64,000 nt of DNA, from positions 1 to 64,000 of the forward strand of contig NZ_JAFVME010000017.1 of assembly GCF_018492665.1 (NCBI RefSeq). Direction: 5' to 3'. Positions within the stretch are counted from its first letter, which is position 1, and each line of letters starts with the position of its first letter. The position numbers were made by a program, and so were the translations under genes. The notes below the pieces were generated by a model, which was not told where the DNA came from, ran no database searches, and saw nothing but the letters and a program-made list of their open reading frames with translations. Positions 24,648-32,991 of the stretch are shown here, in pieces. This stretch comes from Pedobacter sp. B4-66. Its GTDB lineage: Bacteria > Bacteroidota > Bacteroidia > Sphingobacteriales > Sphingobacteriaceae.

Positions 24648-24656
24648 TACGGTATA
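24633..24656. promoter_or_regulatory. Operator-like palindrome beside tetR
   Basis: TATACC at 24633-24638 is mirrored by GGTATA at 24651-24656, and a tighter pair ATACC/GGTAT with a 5-nt centre lies at 24641-24655. The nested repeats cover the -33 box of the peptide-gene promoter and lie 22 nt after the tetR stop, where a TetR dimer would block transcription. Binding is inferred. Confidence 0.45.
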
Positions 24657-24678
24657 AGTTAAGGTTTTGTAAAGAAAC

Positions 24679-25254
24679 CTACAATGCGGCCTTTACCAGG
24701 AAGGGAAGAAGTTCTTTCTGAAAACTAACGAAGTTCTTACGAACATCAGAATCACTAACAGAAGTAAATGCGAATGAGAATACAATGCTCTTGCTGGCTT
24801 TTAATAGAAATGCAAGTCCCTCTTTACGCGATGGATTATTTTTAAAATGGTCAAGCTCCAAATAAGCAGAAAGCAATAAAGACTCCAACTGATCAGACAA
24901 ATGCTTTAAAAAGTCTTGTGAGTTGGCATTTTCTCTAACAAAATCCCAACCAATAAACTCATTACAAACCGTATATGTAAGCCTACAGGTTTTCATTACA
25001 AGTGCTTTAAGGTGCTCTTCTTCATCTGCAAACTGAGCTTTATTTTTTAGAATCTCATGAAGGTTTAAATCCAGATAATTCATTAGAATAGCATCAAGAA
25101 TCTGCTCCTTGCTTTCAAAATACTTGTATATCGTAGCCTTAGCTATTCTGGCTTTTCTGGCAATTTCATTAACACTTGTTTTATGATAGCCGTACTTTCT
25201 GAACAGTTCTTTAGCAGATCTGATTATACTTTCCTTTATTTTCTCTGGTTCCAT
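24679..25254 (-). CDS. TetR family transcriptional regulator
   Basis: 191 residues. The N-terminal TetR helix-turn-helix (residues about 10-55) reads IIRSAKELFRKYGYHKTSV, NEIARKARIAKATIYKYF and ESKEQILDAIL, an excellent match to the family. The C-terminal ligand-binding half is helical and not assignable. The start overlaps the stop of the Rieske-like lipoprotein gene by one base, so it belongs to the pheS-lipoprotein-tetR run. A palindrome that could be its operator lies just downstream, in front of the 36-residue peptide gene. Confidence 0.92.
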   Translation of the reverse strand: MEPEKIKESIIRSAKELFRKYGYHKTSVNEIARKARIAKATIYKYFESKEQILDAILMNYLDLNLHEILKNKAQFADEEEHLKALVMKTCRLTYTVCNEFIGWDFVRENANSQDFLKHLSDQLESLLLSAYLELDHFKNNPSRKEGLAFLLKASKSIVFSFAFTSVSDSDVRKNFVSFQKELLPFLVKAAL

Positions 25255-25664
25255 TAATTACTTACATTTATAGTTTGCCCACCACGAAGTGATGTACTAT
25301 AAGACTTTAAATTACGTACAGCCGGCGCCTTTTGCGGAGTCCCATCCAACAGTAAAAACTTAGCTCCTGTACAAGGATCAGTAGCAGTAATTCCGGTTGA
25401 ATCCGGTACAACAGCACAGCCTCCATTTTGAGGGTTTACTGAGCTCGCTCTATCGAACGCCCTATAACCACTACCAACTGCAACTATCATCAAGCCCTTA
25501 ACACCTTGGTTACTCACCAACAATACACGATTCTTAGCTTTAATATTAAATTCCTGAACGGTCACATTATATTCCACAAAAACATTAGGAATCATTTCAC
25601 TTTCCTTTCCACAACTTAAAAAAGTGACCGCCAACAAAAATAACCCAGCTAATTTTTTAATCAT
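25254..25664 (-). CDS. Lipoprotein with degenerate Rieske-like fold
   Basis: 136 residues. Lipoprotein signal peptide KLAGLFLLAVTFLSCGKE with lipobox Cys near residue 18. The rest resembles a Rieske domain: GGCAVVPDSTG lies where the first ligand motif (CxH) would be and DPCTGAKFLLLDGTPQKAPA where CxxHG(S)xFD...G...GPA would be. Both histidine positions are replaced (Val and Thr) and the second ligand Cys appears to be Asp, so a [2Fe-2S] cluster is not expected; the two remaining Cys could pair as a disulfide. It overlaps pheS and tetR by one base at each end. The Rieske relation is my reading and needs a profile search. Confidence 0.6.
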   Translation of the reverse strand: MIKKLAGLFLLAVTFLSCGKESEMIPNVFVEYNVTVQEFNIKAKNRVLLVSNQGVKGLMIVAVGSGYRAFDRASSVNPQNGGCAVVPDSTGITATDPCTGAKFLLLDGTPQKAPAVRNLKSYSTSLRGGQTINVSN

Positions 25665-26701
25665 TATATCAATGATGTTTTATATTGCTTTAAAAAGCGA
25701 GCATCGTTTTCAGAGAATAAACGTAAATCCTTGATTTCGAATTTCAGGTTAGCAATACGCTCAATACCCATTCCAAATGCAAATCCGCTATATTTCTTAC
25801 TGTCAATATTACAATTTTCCAAAACGTTAGGATCAACCATACCGCATCCTAAAATCTCAACCCAACCACTATGCTTACACATCTGGCAGCCTGCGCCTTT
25901 ACAAATTGTGCAAGAAATATCCATTTCGGCAGATGGCTCTGTAAAAGGGAAATAAGATGGGCGGAAACGAACTTTTGTACCCTCCCCATAAAGCTCCTGA
26001 ACAAAATAGAACAATGTTTGCTTTAAATCAGCAAATGAAACATTCTCATCAATATACAAACCCTCTACCTGATGGAAAAAGCAATGTGCTCTTGCAGAAA
26101 TAGCTTCGTTACGATAAACGCGACCTGGCATAATTGCTCTGAATGGCGGCTTACCAGCCTCCATCATCCTTACTTGAACAGATGAAGTATGGGTACGCAA
26201 AGCGATATCACCATTTTCACCTCCTTTTCTAATAAAAAAAGTATCCTGCATATCTCTTGCCGGATGTTCTTCCGGGAAGTTCAAAGCGGAGAAATTGTGC
26301 CAATCATCCTCAATTTCAGGACCTTCTGCTACAATAAAACCAAGTTTATTAAAAATCTCAATGATTTCTCGTCTAACCAATGCTAATGGATGGCGGGCTC
26401 CAATTTCAAACCCTTCACCAGGCAAAGTTAAATCTATACCGGCATCTGTTGAAACTTCTTCTACCCCACCCTGATCTTTCAGTGTTTGATATTTAGCTTC
26501 TGCCAGTTGTTTAAATTCATTTAAAACCTTCCCCAGAGTTCTTTTCTCTTCTGGTGAAACGGCCTTAAATTCATCAAAAATATCTTTGATAATTCCTTTA
26601 GTACCAAGGAATTTTATACGGAATTGTTCTAATTCATCTGCCTTATCAGTTGAAAAAGCATTTATTTCGGCTGTATATTGTGTTATCTTCTCTTGTAACA
26701 T
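25664..26701 (-). CDS. pheS: Phenylalanine-tRNA ligase alpha subunit
   Basis: 345 residues. The N-terminal coiled-coil arm (about 1-85) is followed by the class II catalytic core. Motif 2 is seen as GRVYRNEAISARAHCFFHQVE split across residues 185-210, and motif 3 as GFAFGMGIERIANLKF near the C-terminus; the phenylalanine-pocket FTEPSAEMD is present. With PheT it charges tRNA-Phe; pheT is not in this window. Its stop overlaps the start of the Rieske-like gene by one base. ATG at 26699-26701. Confidence 0.97.
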   Translation of the reverse strand: MLQEKITQYTAEINAFSTDKADELEQFRIKFLGTKGIIKDIFDEFKAVSPEEKRTLGKVLNEFKQLAEAKYQTLKDQGGVEEVSTDAGIDLTLPGEGFEIGARHPLALVRREIIEIFNKLGFIVAEGPEIEDDWHNFSALNFPEEHPARDMQDTFFIRKGGENGDIALRTHTSSVQVRMMEAGKPPFRAIMPGRVYRNEAISARAHCFFHQVEGLYIDENVSFADLKQTLFYFVQELYGEGTKVRFRPSYFPFTEPSAEMDISCTICKGAGCQMCKHSGWVEILGCGMVDPNVLENCNIDSKKYSGFAFGMGIERIANLKFEIKDLRLFSENDARFLKQYKTSLI

Positions 26702-26741
26702 GGCGACAAATATACAGCTAATTATATAATATATTTATAAT

Positions 26742-26797
26742 GGCTGAGTCCAAAAATCATCATGCAGTATCACTCCATAAAGAAAATGGACTCAGCC
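26742..26797. terminator. Inverted repeat with long loop between kbl and pheS
   Basis: Perfect 11-bp arms GGCTGAGTCCA (26742-26752) and TGGACTCAGCC (26787-26797) around 34 nt. It is 8 nt after the kbl stop on the minus strand and 40 nt before pheS. There is no proper U-run on either strand. It may be a terminator of kbl, an mRNA-processing hairpin, or a leader structure of pheS. Confidence 0.5.
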
Positions 26798-26805
26798 GCT
26801 TAATT

Positions 26806-27993
26806 TTATATTACGCCTAACGCTTTACCTACTTTAGTAAATGCAGCAATAGCTTTATCTAAATGTTGTTGATCGTGAGCAGCCGACAATTGCACACGGA
26901 TTCTTGCTTTACCTTGTCCTACGACCGGATAATAGAAACCAATCACGTAAATACCTTCTTCAAGCATTTTAGCAGCAAACTCCTGCGCGAGTTTAGCATC
27001 ATAAAGCATCACCGGAACAATCGGGTGTACACCTTCTTTAATGTCGAAACCAGCTTCAGTCATTTTTTTACGGAAGTAAACCGTGTTGCTCTCCAATTTA
27101 TCTCTTAAATCAGTAGTTTCACTTAAAAGATCCAAAACTGCTACAGATGCGCCTGTAATTGCAGGAGCAAGTGTGTTCGAGAATAAATACGGACGAGATC
27201 TTTGACGCAACATATCAATGATTTCTTTTTTACCAGATGTAAAACCCCCTGATGCACCACCTAGAGCTTTACCCAAAGTACCTGTAATTATATCTACCCT
27301 ATCCATCACATTGAAATGCTCATGAGTACCACGACCGGTTTTACCCATAAAACCAGTACAATGCGACTCATCAATCATCACAAGTGCTTCATATTTATCT
27401 GCTAAATCACAAATCTTGTCTAACGGAGCTACCACACCGTCCATAGAGAAAGCACCATCAGTAACAATAATACGATGTCTGGAATCCTTAGCAGCGATTA
27501 ATTGCTGTTCCAAATCTGCCATATCCGCATTTTTATACCTAAAACGCTTTGCTTTACACAAACGTACGCCATCAATAATAGATGCATGGTTCAATTCATC
27601 CGAAATAATTGCATCCTGATCATTAAATAATGGTTCAAAAACACCACCGTTTGCATCAAATGCAGCCGCATATAGAATTGTATCTTCTGTACCTAAAAAT
27701 TTAGAAAGCTTTTCTTCCAATTCTTTATGCACATCCTGAGTACCACAAATAAAACGTACCGAAGACATTCCGTAGCCATATTTATCTATTGCTTTCTTCG
27801 CCGCATCAATAACAGCCGGATGAGACGATAGTCCCAAATAATTATTTGCACAAAAGTTGATCACCTCCTGACCAGTGCTGATCTTAATATCCGCTCCCTG
27901 AGGGGTTACAATAATACGTTCACGTTTAAATAAACCGTCTTTTTCTATTTGCTCCAGTTCTTGCTTTAGAACCGGTTGTAAAGTTTTGTACAT
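26806..27993 (-). CDS. kbl: Glycine C-acetyltransferase (2-amino-3-ketobutyrate CoA ligase)
   Basis: 395 residues, alpha-oxoamine synthase family of PLP enzymes. FCANNYLGLSSHP, YGYGMSSVRFICGTQDVHKELE, DESHCTGFMGKTGRG and the PLP lysine in GTLGKALGGASGG identify Kbl. It splits 2-amino-3-oxobutyrate with CoA to glycine and acetyl-CoA, the second step of threonine breakdown; the first step is provided by the threonine dehydrogenase gene at 48.5 kb. Length equals the E. coli protein within a few residues. A promoter box lies 23 nt upstream of the ATG. Confidence 0.95.
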   Translation of the reverse strand: MYKTLQPVLKQELEQIEKDGLFKRERIIVTPQGADIKISTGQEVINFCANNYLGLSSHPAVIDAAKKAIDKYGYGMSSVRFICGTQDVHKELEEKLSKFLGTEDTILYAAAFDANGGVFEPLFNDQDAIISDELNHASIIDGVRLCKAKRFRYKNADMADLEQQLIAAKDSRHRIIVTDGAFSMDGVVAPLDKICDLADKYEALVMIDESHCTGFMGKTGRGTHEHFNVMDRVDIITGTLGKALGGASGGFTSGKKEIIDMLRQRSRPYLFSNTLAPAITGASVAVLDLLSETTDLRDKLESNTVYFRKKMTEAGFDIKEGVHPIVPVMLYDAKLAQEFAAKMLEEGIYVIGFYYPVVGQGKARIRVQLSAAHDQQHLDKAIAAFTKVGKALGVI

Positions 27994-28015
27994 ATTTATA
28001 AATAATTAGTGCAAC

Positions 28016-28023
28016 CAAAGTTA
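28016..28023 (-). promoter_or_regulatory. -7 promoter box of kbl
   Basis: TAACTTTG on the minus strand, exact to TAnnTTTG, 22 nt before the ATG. No clear TTG partner. Confidence 0.45.
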
Positions 28024-28136
28024 TAAAAATATCATCTTGTGTAGGTAAAGCATTTAGATGACGCTTGCAAACTTTAACACAAAAAATCTGTTTAGTATTG
28101 ACAACTAATCCGATATTTAAGCTTTAAACCTGATTA

Positions 28137-30584
28137 ATGAAGAACATTTTTTTAACGCTATTCCTGTTAATATGCACGCTTAATCTATCAGCACAGCAGT
28201 TTAAGCTTGGCGGTTCAATTAAAGATTCTGATGGGCAATCCGTACCCTTTGTATCCGTGTACATAAAAAACACAACTACCGGAACATCGGCTAATGTTGA
28301 TGGAATCTATTCATTAAGTATCCAAAAGGGAACTTTCACCATTGTTTTTAAAGCAATAGGCTATAAAGCTTTAGAAAAAGACATTACTATTGACGACAAC
28401 TTAACAGAAAATATAACGATAATTCCAGAAACTTATACCCTGGCCGGAGTAACCATAAATGGCAATGCTGAAGACCCTGCTTACGAAATCATCAGACAAA
28501 CCATTAAAAAAAGAAAAGAACATTTAACGGAGGTAAAGGCCTATAAAGCCGATGTATATATTAAAGGTGTACAAAAGCTGGTTGGTGCACCAAAAAGGTT
28601 CTTTGGAAGAGATATTCAACAAACACTTAGTCTTGACACCAACAGAAGAGGTATCTTATATTTATCAGAGTCAACCTCTATCTTTTCTTATGAACACCCA
28701 AATAAAATCCATGAAGAAATGATCTCTTCAAAAATCGCTGGTAGCAACAATGCCTTTAGTTTCAACAAAGCATCAGACCTTATTATCAATTTTTATGAGA
28801 ACATTTTATTAGAGAACAAACTAAGTGCACGTGGCTTTGTCTCGCCAATTTCCGAGAATGCCTTTCTCTATTACAAATATAAATTACTTGGAGTTTCTAC
28901 AGAAAACGGAGAAATCATAAACAAAATCCAAATCATTCCCCGTCGCGAGCATGACCCTGTTTTTAGAGGCACTATATATATTAAAGATGATAGCTGGCAC
29001 CTTGTTAATGCCAATGTATACTTAACTAATAACTCGGGCATCAACCTACTCGACACCCTAAACATCTCACAACAATTCCTTAAAACTGAAAACACCTATA
29101 TGCCTTCAAACGTAAACTTTCAGTTTAATGGCAATGTGCTTGGTTTTAAATTCGAAGGTTATTATGTAGGTGTTTATAGTAATTACAACCTCCACCCTAA
29201 TTTTCCTAAAAACTATTTCACCGGAGAAATCCTCAAAATAACTAAAGCTGTAAATGAAAAAGACTCGCTATTTTGGCTTAACAACAGACCAATTCCGCTT
29301 ACCAGGGAAGAAAGTCGTGACTATGTTAGAAAAGACAGCGTAGCCGCCCTTAAGGTTTCAAAACGCTATCTCGATTCCTTAGAGCATGAAAACAATAAGT
29401 TTGGAATTATAAAAGCGGTGGTAACAGGCTATACAATAAATAATAGGTACGCTCAAAAGTATTACAGTTTCGATCCGATTTATCGCTCTATATTTTATAA
29501 CACAGTTGAAGGATTTGCCCTTAAATACGGCGTAACCTATACAAAGCGCCTTCAAGACAGACGCAATTACAGTATCCGCCCAGAATTGAGGTACGGATTT
29601 TCTAATAAAACCCTAACAGGAAATCTCTCTGCGAATTATTATTATAACCCTGTAAAACGTGGCAATATTAGCATTAGTGCCGGTTCGGGTATTTACGACC
29701 TAAATGATCTGGGCTCAATGACTCTTTTAGCTAATTCTATCAATTCCCTGTTTTTCGAAACCAACTTCTCAAAATTCTATAAAAAGGAATTTGCAAATAT
29801 TGGAACTTCAAGAGAATTAGCAAACGGACTGTTGGCAACATTTCTTGTAGATTACTCACGTAATACCAATCTTGTAAACACTACAACTTTCAAAATAAAA
29901 GACTTAAAAGGCGAAACCTTTACATCCAACAACCCTTTTACACCAGATATTGAAACTCCACTATTTCCAACATACAAAGCATTAACGTTAACTGCATCAT
30001 TAAACTATACTATTGGTCAGCAGTACATCACCCGTCCAGATGGTAAATTTTATCAAGGCTCAAAATATCCTACAATTAACTTTACTTATAAAAAAGGTAT
30101 AAACGAGTTATTTAATAGCGATGTAGATTACGATTTACTGTCGTTAGAAGTTTCGCAAAACCGCATTAGTGCTGGTTTGTGGGGGTATTCATCCTTTGTA
30201 GTAGGTGCCGGTAAATTCATCAACAACAACACTGTTTATTACCCTGACAACAAACATTTCAGAGGTAACAACTCATTACTGGGGCAACCGAACTTAAGGA
30301 AATTCTTATTCCTTGATTTTTATCTTTTCAGCACAAACCAACAATACCTAGAAGCACACTTTGAGCACAATTTCTCAGGTCTGTTAACCAACAAAGTACC
30401 TATGCTACGCAAGTTAAAATTAGAAGAGCTTGTTGGAGTTAGCTATTTGAGCCAGCCAATAAAAAGGAATTACACAGAGTTTTACTTTGGTTTACAACGA
30501 TTGATTTTCAAAGCAACCTATGGCTTTGCTTATGATGGAAAGAGAAGGGTAAATCATGGATTTAGATTGTTTTACGGATTCTAA
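28137..30584 (+). CDS. DUF5686 outer-membrane protein with carboxypeptidase-like domain
   Basis: 815 residues: signal peptide (IFLTLFLLICTLNLSAQ), an N-terminal CarboxypepD_reg-like beta-sandwich (about 20-110: FVSVYIKNTTTGTSANVDG, FKAIGYKALEKD), then the DUF5686 region that begins DPAYEIIRQTIKKRKEHL and continues to a C-terminal stretch of alternating beta strands ending FRLFYGF, as expected of an outer-membrane barrel. The family is common in Bacteroidota and has no assigned function. It stands alone, between kbl on the other strand and a bidirectional terminator. Confidence 0.88.
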   Translation: MKNIFLTLFLLICTLNLSAQQFKLGGSIKDSDGQSVPFVSVYIKNTTTGTSANVDGIYSLSIQKGTFTIVFKAIGYKALEKDITIDDNLTENITIIPETYTLAGVTINGNAEDPAYEIIRQTIKKRKEHLTEVKAYKADVYIKGVQKLVGAPKRFFGRDIQQTLSLDTNRRGILYLSESTSIFSYEHPNKIHEEMISSKIAGSNNAFSFNKASDLIINFYENILLENKLSARGFVSPISENAFLYYKYKLLGVSTENGEIINKIQIIPRREHDPVFRGTIYIKDDSWHLVNANVYLTNNSGINLLDTLNISQQFLKTENTYMPSNVNFQFNGNVLGFKFEGYYVGVYSNYNLHPNFPKNYFTGEILKITKAVNEKDSLFWLNNRPIPLTREESRDYVRKDSVAALKVSKRYLDSLEHENNKFGIIKAVVTGYTINNRYAQKYYSFDPIYRSIFYNTVEGFALKYGVTYTKRLQDRRNYSIRPELRYGFSNKTLTGNLSANYYYNPVKRGNISISAGSGIYDLNDLGSMTLLANSINSLFFETNFSKFYKKEFANIGTSRELANGLLATFLVDYSRNTNLVNTTTFKIKDLKGETFTSNNPFTPDIETPLFPTYKALTLTASLNYTIGQQYITRPDGKFYQGSKYPTINFTYKKGINELFNSDVDYDLLSLEVSQNRISAGLWGYSSFVVGAGKFINNNTVYYPDNKHFRGNNSLLGQPNLRKFLFLDFYLFSTNQQYLEAHFEHNFSGLLTNKVPMLRKLKLEELVGVSYLSQPIKRNYTEFYFGLQRLIFKATYGFAYDGKRRVNHGFRLFYGF

Positions 30585-30591
30585 TCCGGAC

Positions 30592-30629
30592 AAAAAAAGA
30601 GCCTACATTAAAAAAAATGCAGGCTCTTT
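30592..30629. terminator. Terminator shared by the DUF5686 and peptidase genes
   Basis: Stem AAAGAGCCT-A-CATT with AATG-C-AGGCTCTTT (one A.C mismatch) at 30596-30629, loop A-rich. On the minus strand it is followed by seven Ts, so it is strongest for the secreted peptidase gene; for the plus strand the T-run is short. Confidence 0.85.
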
Positions 30630-30649
30630 CTCAATAATATCATTTACTA

Positions 30650-31843
30650 TTAGATATCCAATTTTTTACGGATATCAGAAGGGATACCTTTTTTATGTAA
30701 TAAAAATGCAGTTGTTTTATATTTCACAAAGTTTTTAGTTACATATAAGTAGCCGTTATAATCGTTGGTAGCACCCCAAGAGTTTTTAACGATATAATAT
30801 TCTTTACCATTCTGATCTTTAGCCATTCCAGTGATTTGCATACCGTGATCATCAGTCGTTTGATAATCATCAAATGCAGCCTGACGTAAATCTACTGTGA
30901 TTTCTTTTTCAGCTTTTGGGCCATTAAACATCGCTTTTTTCTCTTCATCAGTCATGCTGTCAAAGTCCTTTTCAGGAACGTAAGCAACACCATTTTTCCA
31001 GCTAAAGCCCTTTTCACTAACGTCAGTTGCCCATGCAACACTATAACCACCTTTTAAAGCATTGTCAATGATTTTAGTGATGTCGTCCATTTGCACATTA
31101 TATACCTGATCGTAAGACCAGTTATCTGGAACCATCAAAACAGCTTTTTTGTAATATGGAGAAGTGTTGAAAGATGAAAGTTCAACATAATCTTCAGGAT
31201 TAATACCTACAACCTCTTTAGCAAAGCTTTTTGGAGTATATTCTTTTCCTTCGTAAGTGAATTTTTCAGGAACTGCACCCATGCAAGAATCGATAGTAGC
31301 AATATATTTAGCTTTCCAGGCAGGATCAAACTTACCATCGGCTCCATTTACAGCTTTCTCTAAAATAGCTTTTGTCAGGGTATTCATTCTGTCTGATGAT
31401 CCAGGAGTTCCATAATCATTACCACTATAAGCTTCCTGAGGTAAAGCACCATATTTAGCAAACATATTAATTACATCATGACATGCACCGCCATCGCCTA
31501 ATGTTAAGGCACCATGCATACGCACATAATTGATTCCTTTCTCAACATAAACATTACGAGCAGTAAATAAATCAGCGATATCTACCGGTTTTTTGCCCAT
31601 TCTAATCATTTCTGACTCTAAGAAAGAGTTGGTGCTGTAACTCCAGCAAGTACCAGAAGATTTTTGATTTTTAACAGAAGTTGCTTCAGTATTTATAACT
31701 GGTGTAAATTTAAAACTGGTTGCGCTGTTTTCGCTTTGGTTGTTTTTTAATGAATTTACAAGGTTGTCTTGTGCAAATCCAACAGTTGATCCAAGTAGAA
31801 GACCTGCTGTTAACCACAATGATCTCATAGAAGTGTTAGTCAT
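30650..31843 (-). CDS. Secreted C1-family aminopeptidase (bleomycin hydrolase/PepC-like)
   Basis: 397 residues with signal peptide (SLWLTAGLLLGSTVGFAQ). The papain-like triad is present: Gln and Cys in VKNQKSSGTCWSYSTN, His in DDHGMQITGMA, and Asn in YIVKNSWGATNDYNGY. The order and spacing, with the His-Asn pair near the C-terminus, are those of the bleomycin-hydrolase/PepC group, but the export signal shows it works in the periplasm or outside, unlike cytosolic PepC. Two ATGs, at 31843 and five codons later, both give a good signal peptide. Divergent from trhO. Confidence 0.9.
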   Translation of the reverse strand: MTNTSMRSLWLTAGLLLGSTVGFAQDNLVNSLKNNQSENSATSFKFTPVINTEATSVKNQKSSGTCWSYSTNSFLESEMIRMGKKPVDIADLFTARNVYVEKGINYVRMHGALTLGDGGACHDVINMFAKYGALPQEAYSGNDYGTPGSSDRMNTLTKAILEKAVNGADGKFDPAWKAKYIATIDSCMGAVPEKFTYEGKEYTPKSFAKEVVGINPEDYVELSSFNTSPYYKKAVLMVPDNWSYDQVYNVQMDDITKIIDNALKGGYSVAWATDVSEKGFSWKNGVAYVPEKDFDSMTDEEKKAMFNGPKAEKEITVDLRQAAFDDYQTTDDHGMQITGMAKDQNGKEYYIVKNSWGATNDYNGYLYVTKNFVKYKTTAFLLHKKGIPSDIRKKLDI

Positions 31844-31889
31844 TTTATGAATAATAAGTTAGTTTTATTTGTGTTTTAAATAACGGTTA

Positions 31890-31897
31890 CAAACTTA
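31890..31897 (-). promoter_or_regulatory. -7 promoter box of the secreted peptidase gene
   Basis: TAAGTTTG on the minus strand, exact to TAnnTTTG, 46 nt before the ATG at 31843. Confidence 0.45.
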
Positions 31898-31990
31898 ACA
31901 ATAATCTAACTAAGGTGGTAAGTTTACAATAATGTTACATCAAATACATGTTGCAGCAGCAGCAGCATACCAATTCATTTATTTTTTTAC

Positions 31991-31998
31991 TACCTTTG
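31991..31998 (+). promoter_or_regulatory. -7 promoter box of trhO
   Basis: TACCTTTG, exact to TAnnTTTG and the commonest form of it, 39 nt before the trhO ATG. The region 20 nt upstream is T-rich but has no TTG. Confidence 0.55.
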
Positions 31999-32037
31999 CA
32001 CCGCATTAAACGCCGTTTGCATCGGTATCAATGAATT

Positions 32038-32985
32038 ATGAATAAATTCCAGACATTACTTTACTATTGCTATAGTCACATAGCCGAGGCAGAACAATTT
32101 GCTGCTGATCATCTTACATTCTGCAAATCTTTAAACCTTGTTGGTCGTATTATTGTTGCCAACGAAGGATTAAATGGCACAGTTTCAGGAACAAAAGAAT
32201 CCTGCGATGCCTACATGGCAGCTATAATAGCTGATGAACGTTTTGCTAAAACTGAATTCAAAATTGACAATGTAGAAGAGCCTTCATTTATTAAAATGCA
32301 TTGCCGCTATAAAGCTGAAATTGTACATTCAGGATTAAGAGATCCAAACATTATAGATCCAAACAGACAAACAGGTAAACACCTGGAGCCTGTCGAGTTT
32401 CAGAAAATGATAGATCAGGAAGATGTGATCATTCTTGATGTTCGTTCAAACTATGAGCATAACCTAGGCAAATTTAAAAACGCGGTAACCTTAGATATTG
32501 AGAATTTCAGAGATTTCCCTGAAAAAATAAATGAGCTTGCTAAATACAAGGATAAAAAAGTACTTACTTATTGCACTGGTGGCATAAAATGCGAAAAAGC
32601 ATCAGCTTTGCTTTTACACCATGGCTTTAATGATGTTTACCAATTACATGGTGGAATCATAAAATATGGTAAAGAAGCAGGTGGCGAAGATTTTGAAGGC
32701 AAATGCTACGTTTTTGATAACCGTATTGCGGTTGATGTAAACACGGTTAACCCCTCAATAGTATCTAAATGCTATAACTGTGGTACAATCACTCCAAAAA
32801 TGATCAATTGCGCCAACCCTGAATGCAATGAGCACGTAACACAATGTGATGATTGCGGAGATGCTCTACAAGGCTGTTGCTCTACTGAATGTACCACCAA
32901 CCCTCGTAAACGGGCTTATGATGGAACAGGATATTATGTAAAAGTTCCACAACAGGTAAACGTTCCGAGTAAACAACTATCTTAG
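32038..32985 (+). CDS. trhO: tRNA uridine-34 hydroxylase, rhodanese family
   Basis: 315 residues (YceA/TrhO). An N-terminal acylphosphatase-like domain (LLYYCYSHIAEAEQF to about 95) is followed by a rhodanese domain, about 120-220, with the active-site loop YCTGGIKCEKA. The C-terminal cysteine cluster (CYNCGTITPKMINC, CNEHVTQCDDCGDAL) likely binds zinc. TrhO makes 5-hydroxyuridine at position 34 of certain tRNAs using O2. It shares its strand with the propeller regulator gene, which starts 6 nt after its stop, so the two may be co-transcribed although their functions are unrelated. Confidence 0.94.
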   Translation: MNKFQTLLYYCYSHIAEAEQFAADHLTFCKSLNLVGRIIVANEGLNGTVSGTKESCDAYMAAIIADERFAKTEFKIDNVEEPSFIKMHCRYKAEIVHSGLRDPNIIDPNRQTGKHLEPVEFQKMIDQEDVIILDVRSNYEHNLGKFKNAVTLDIENFRDFPEKINELAKYKDKKVLTYCTGGIKCEKASALLLHHGFNDVYQLHGGIIKYGKEAGGEDFEGKCYVFDNRIAVDVNTVNPSIVSKCYNCGTITPKMINCANPECNEHVTQCDDCGDALQGCCSTECTTNPRKRAYDGTGYYVKVPQQVNVPSKQLS

Positions 32986-32991
32986 CTGTTG

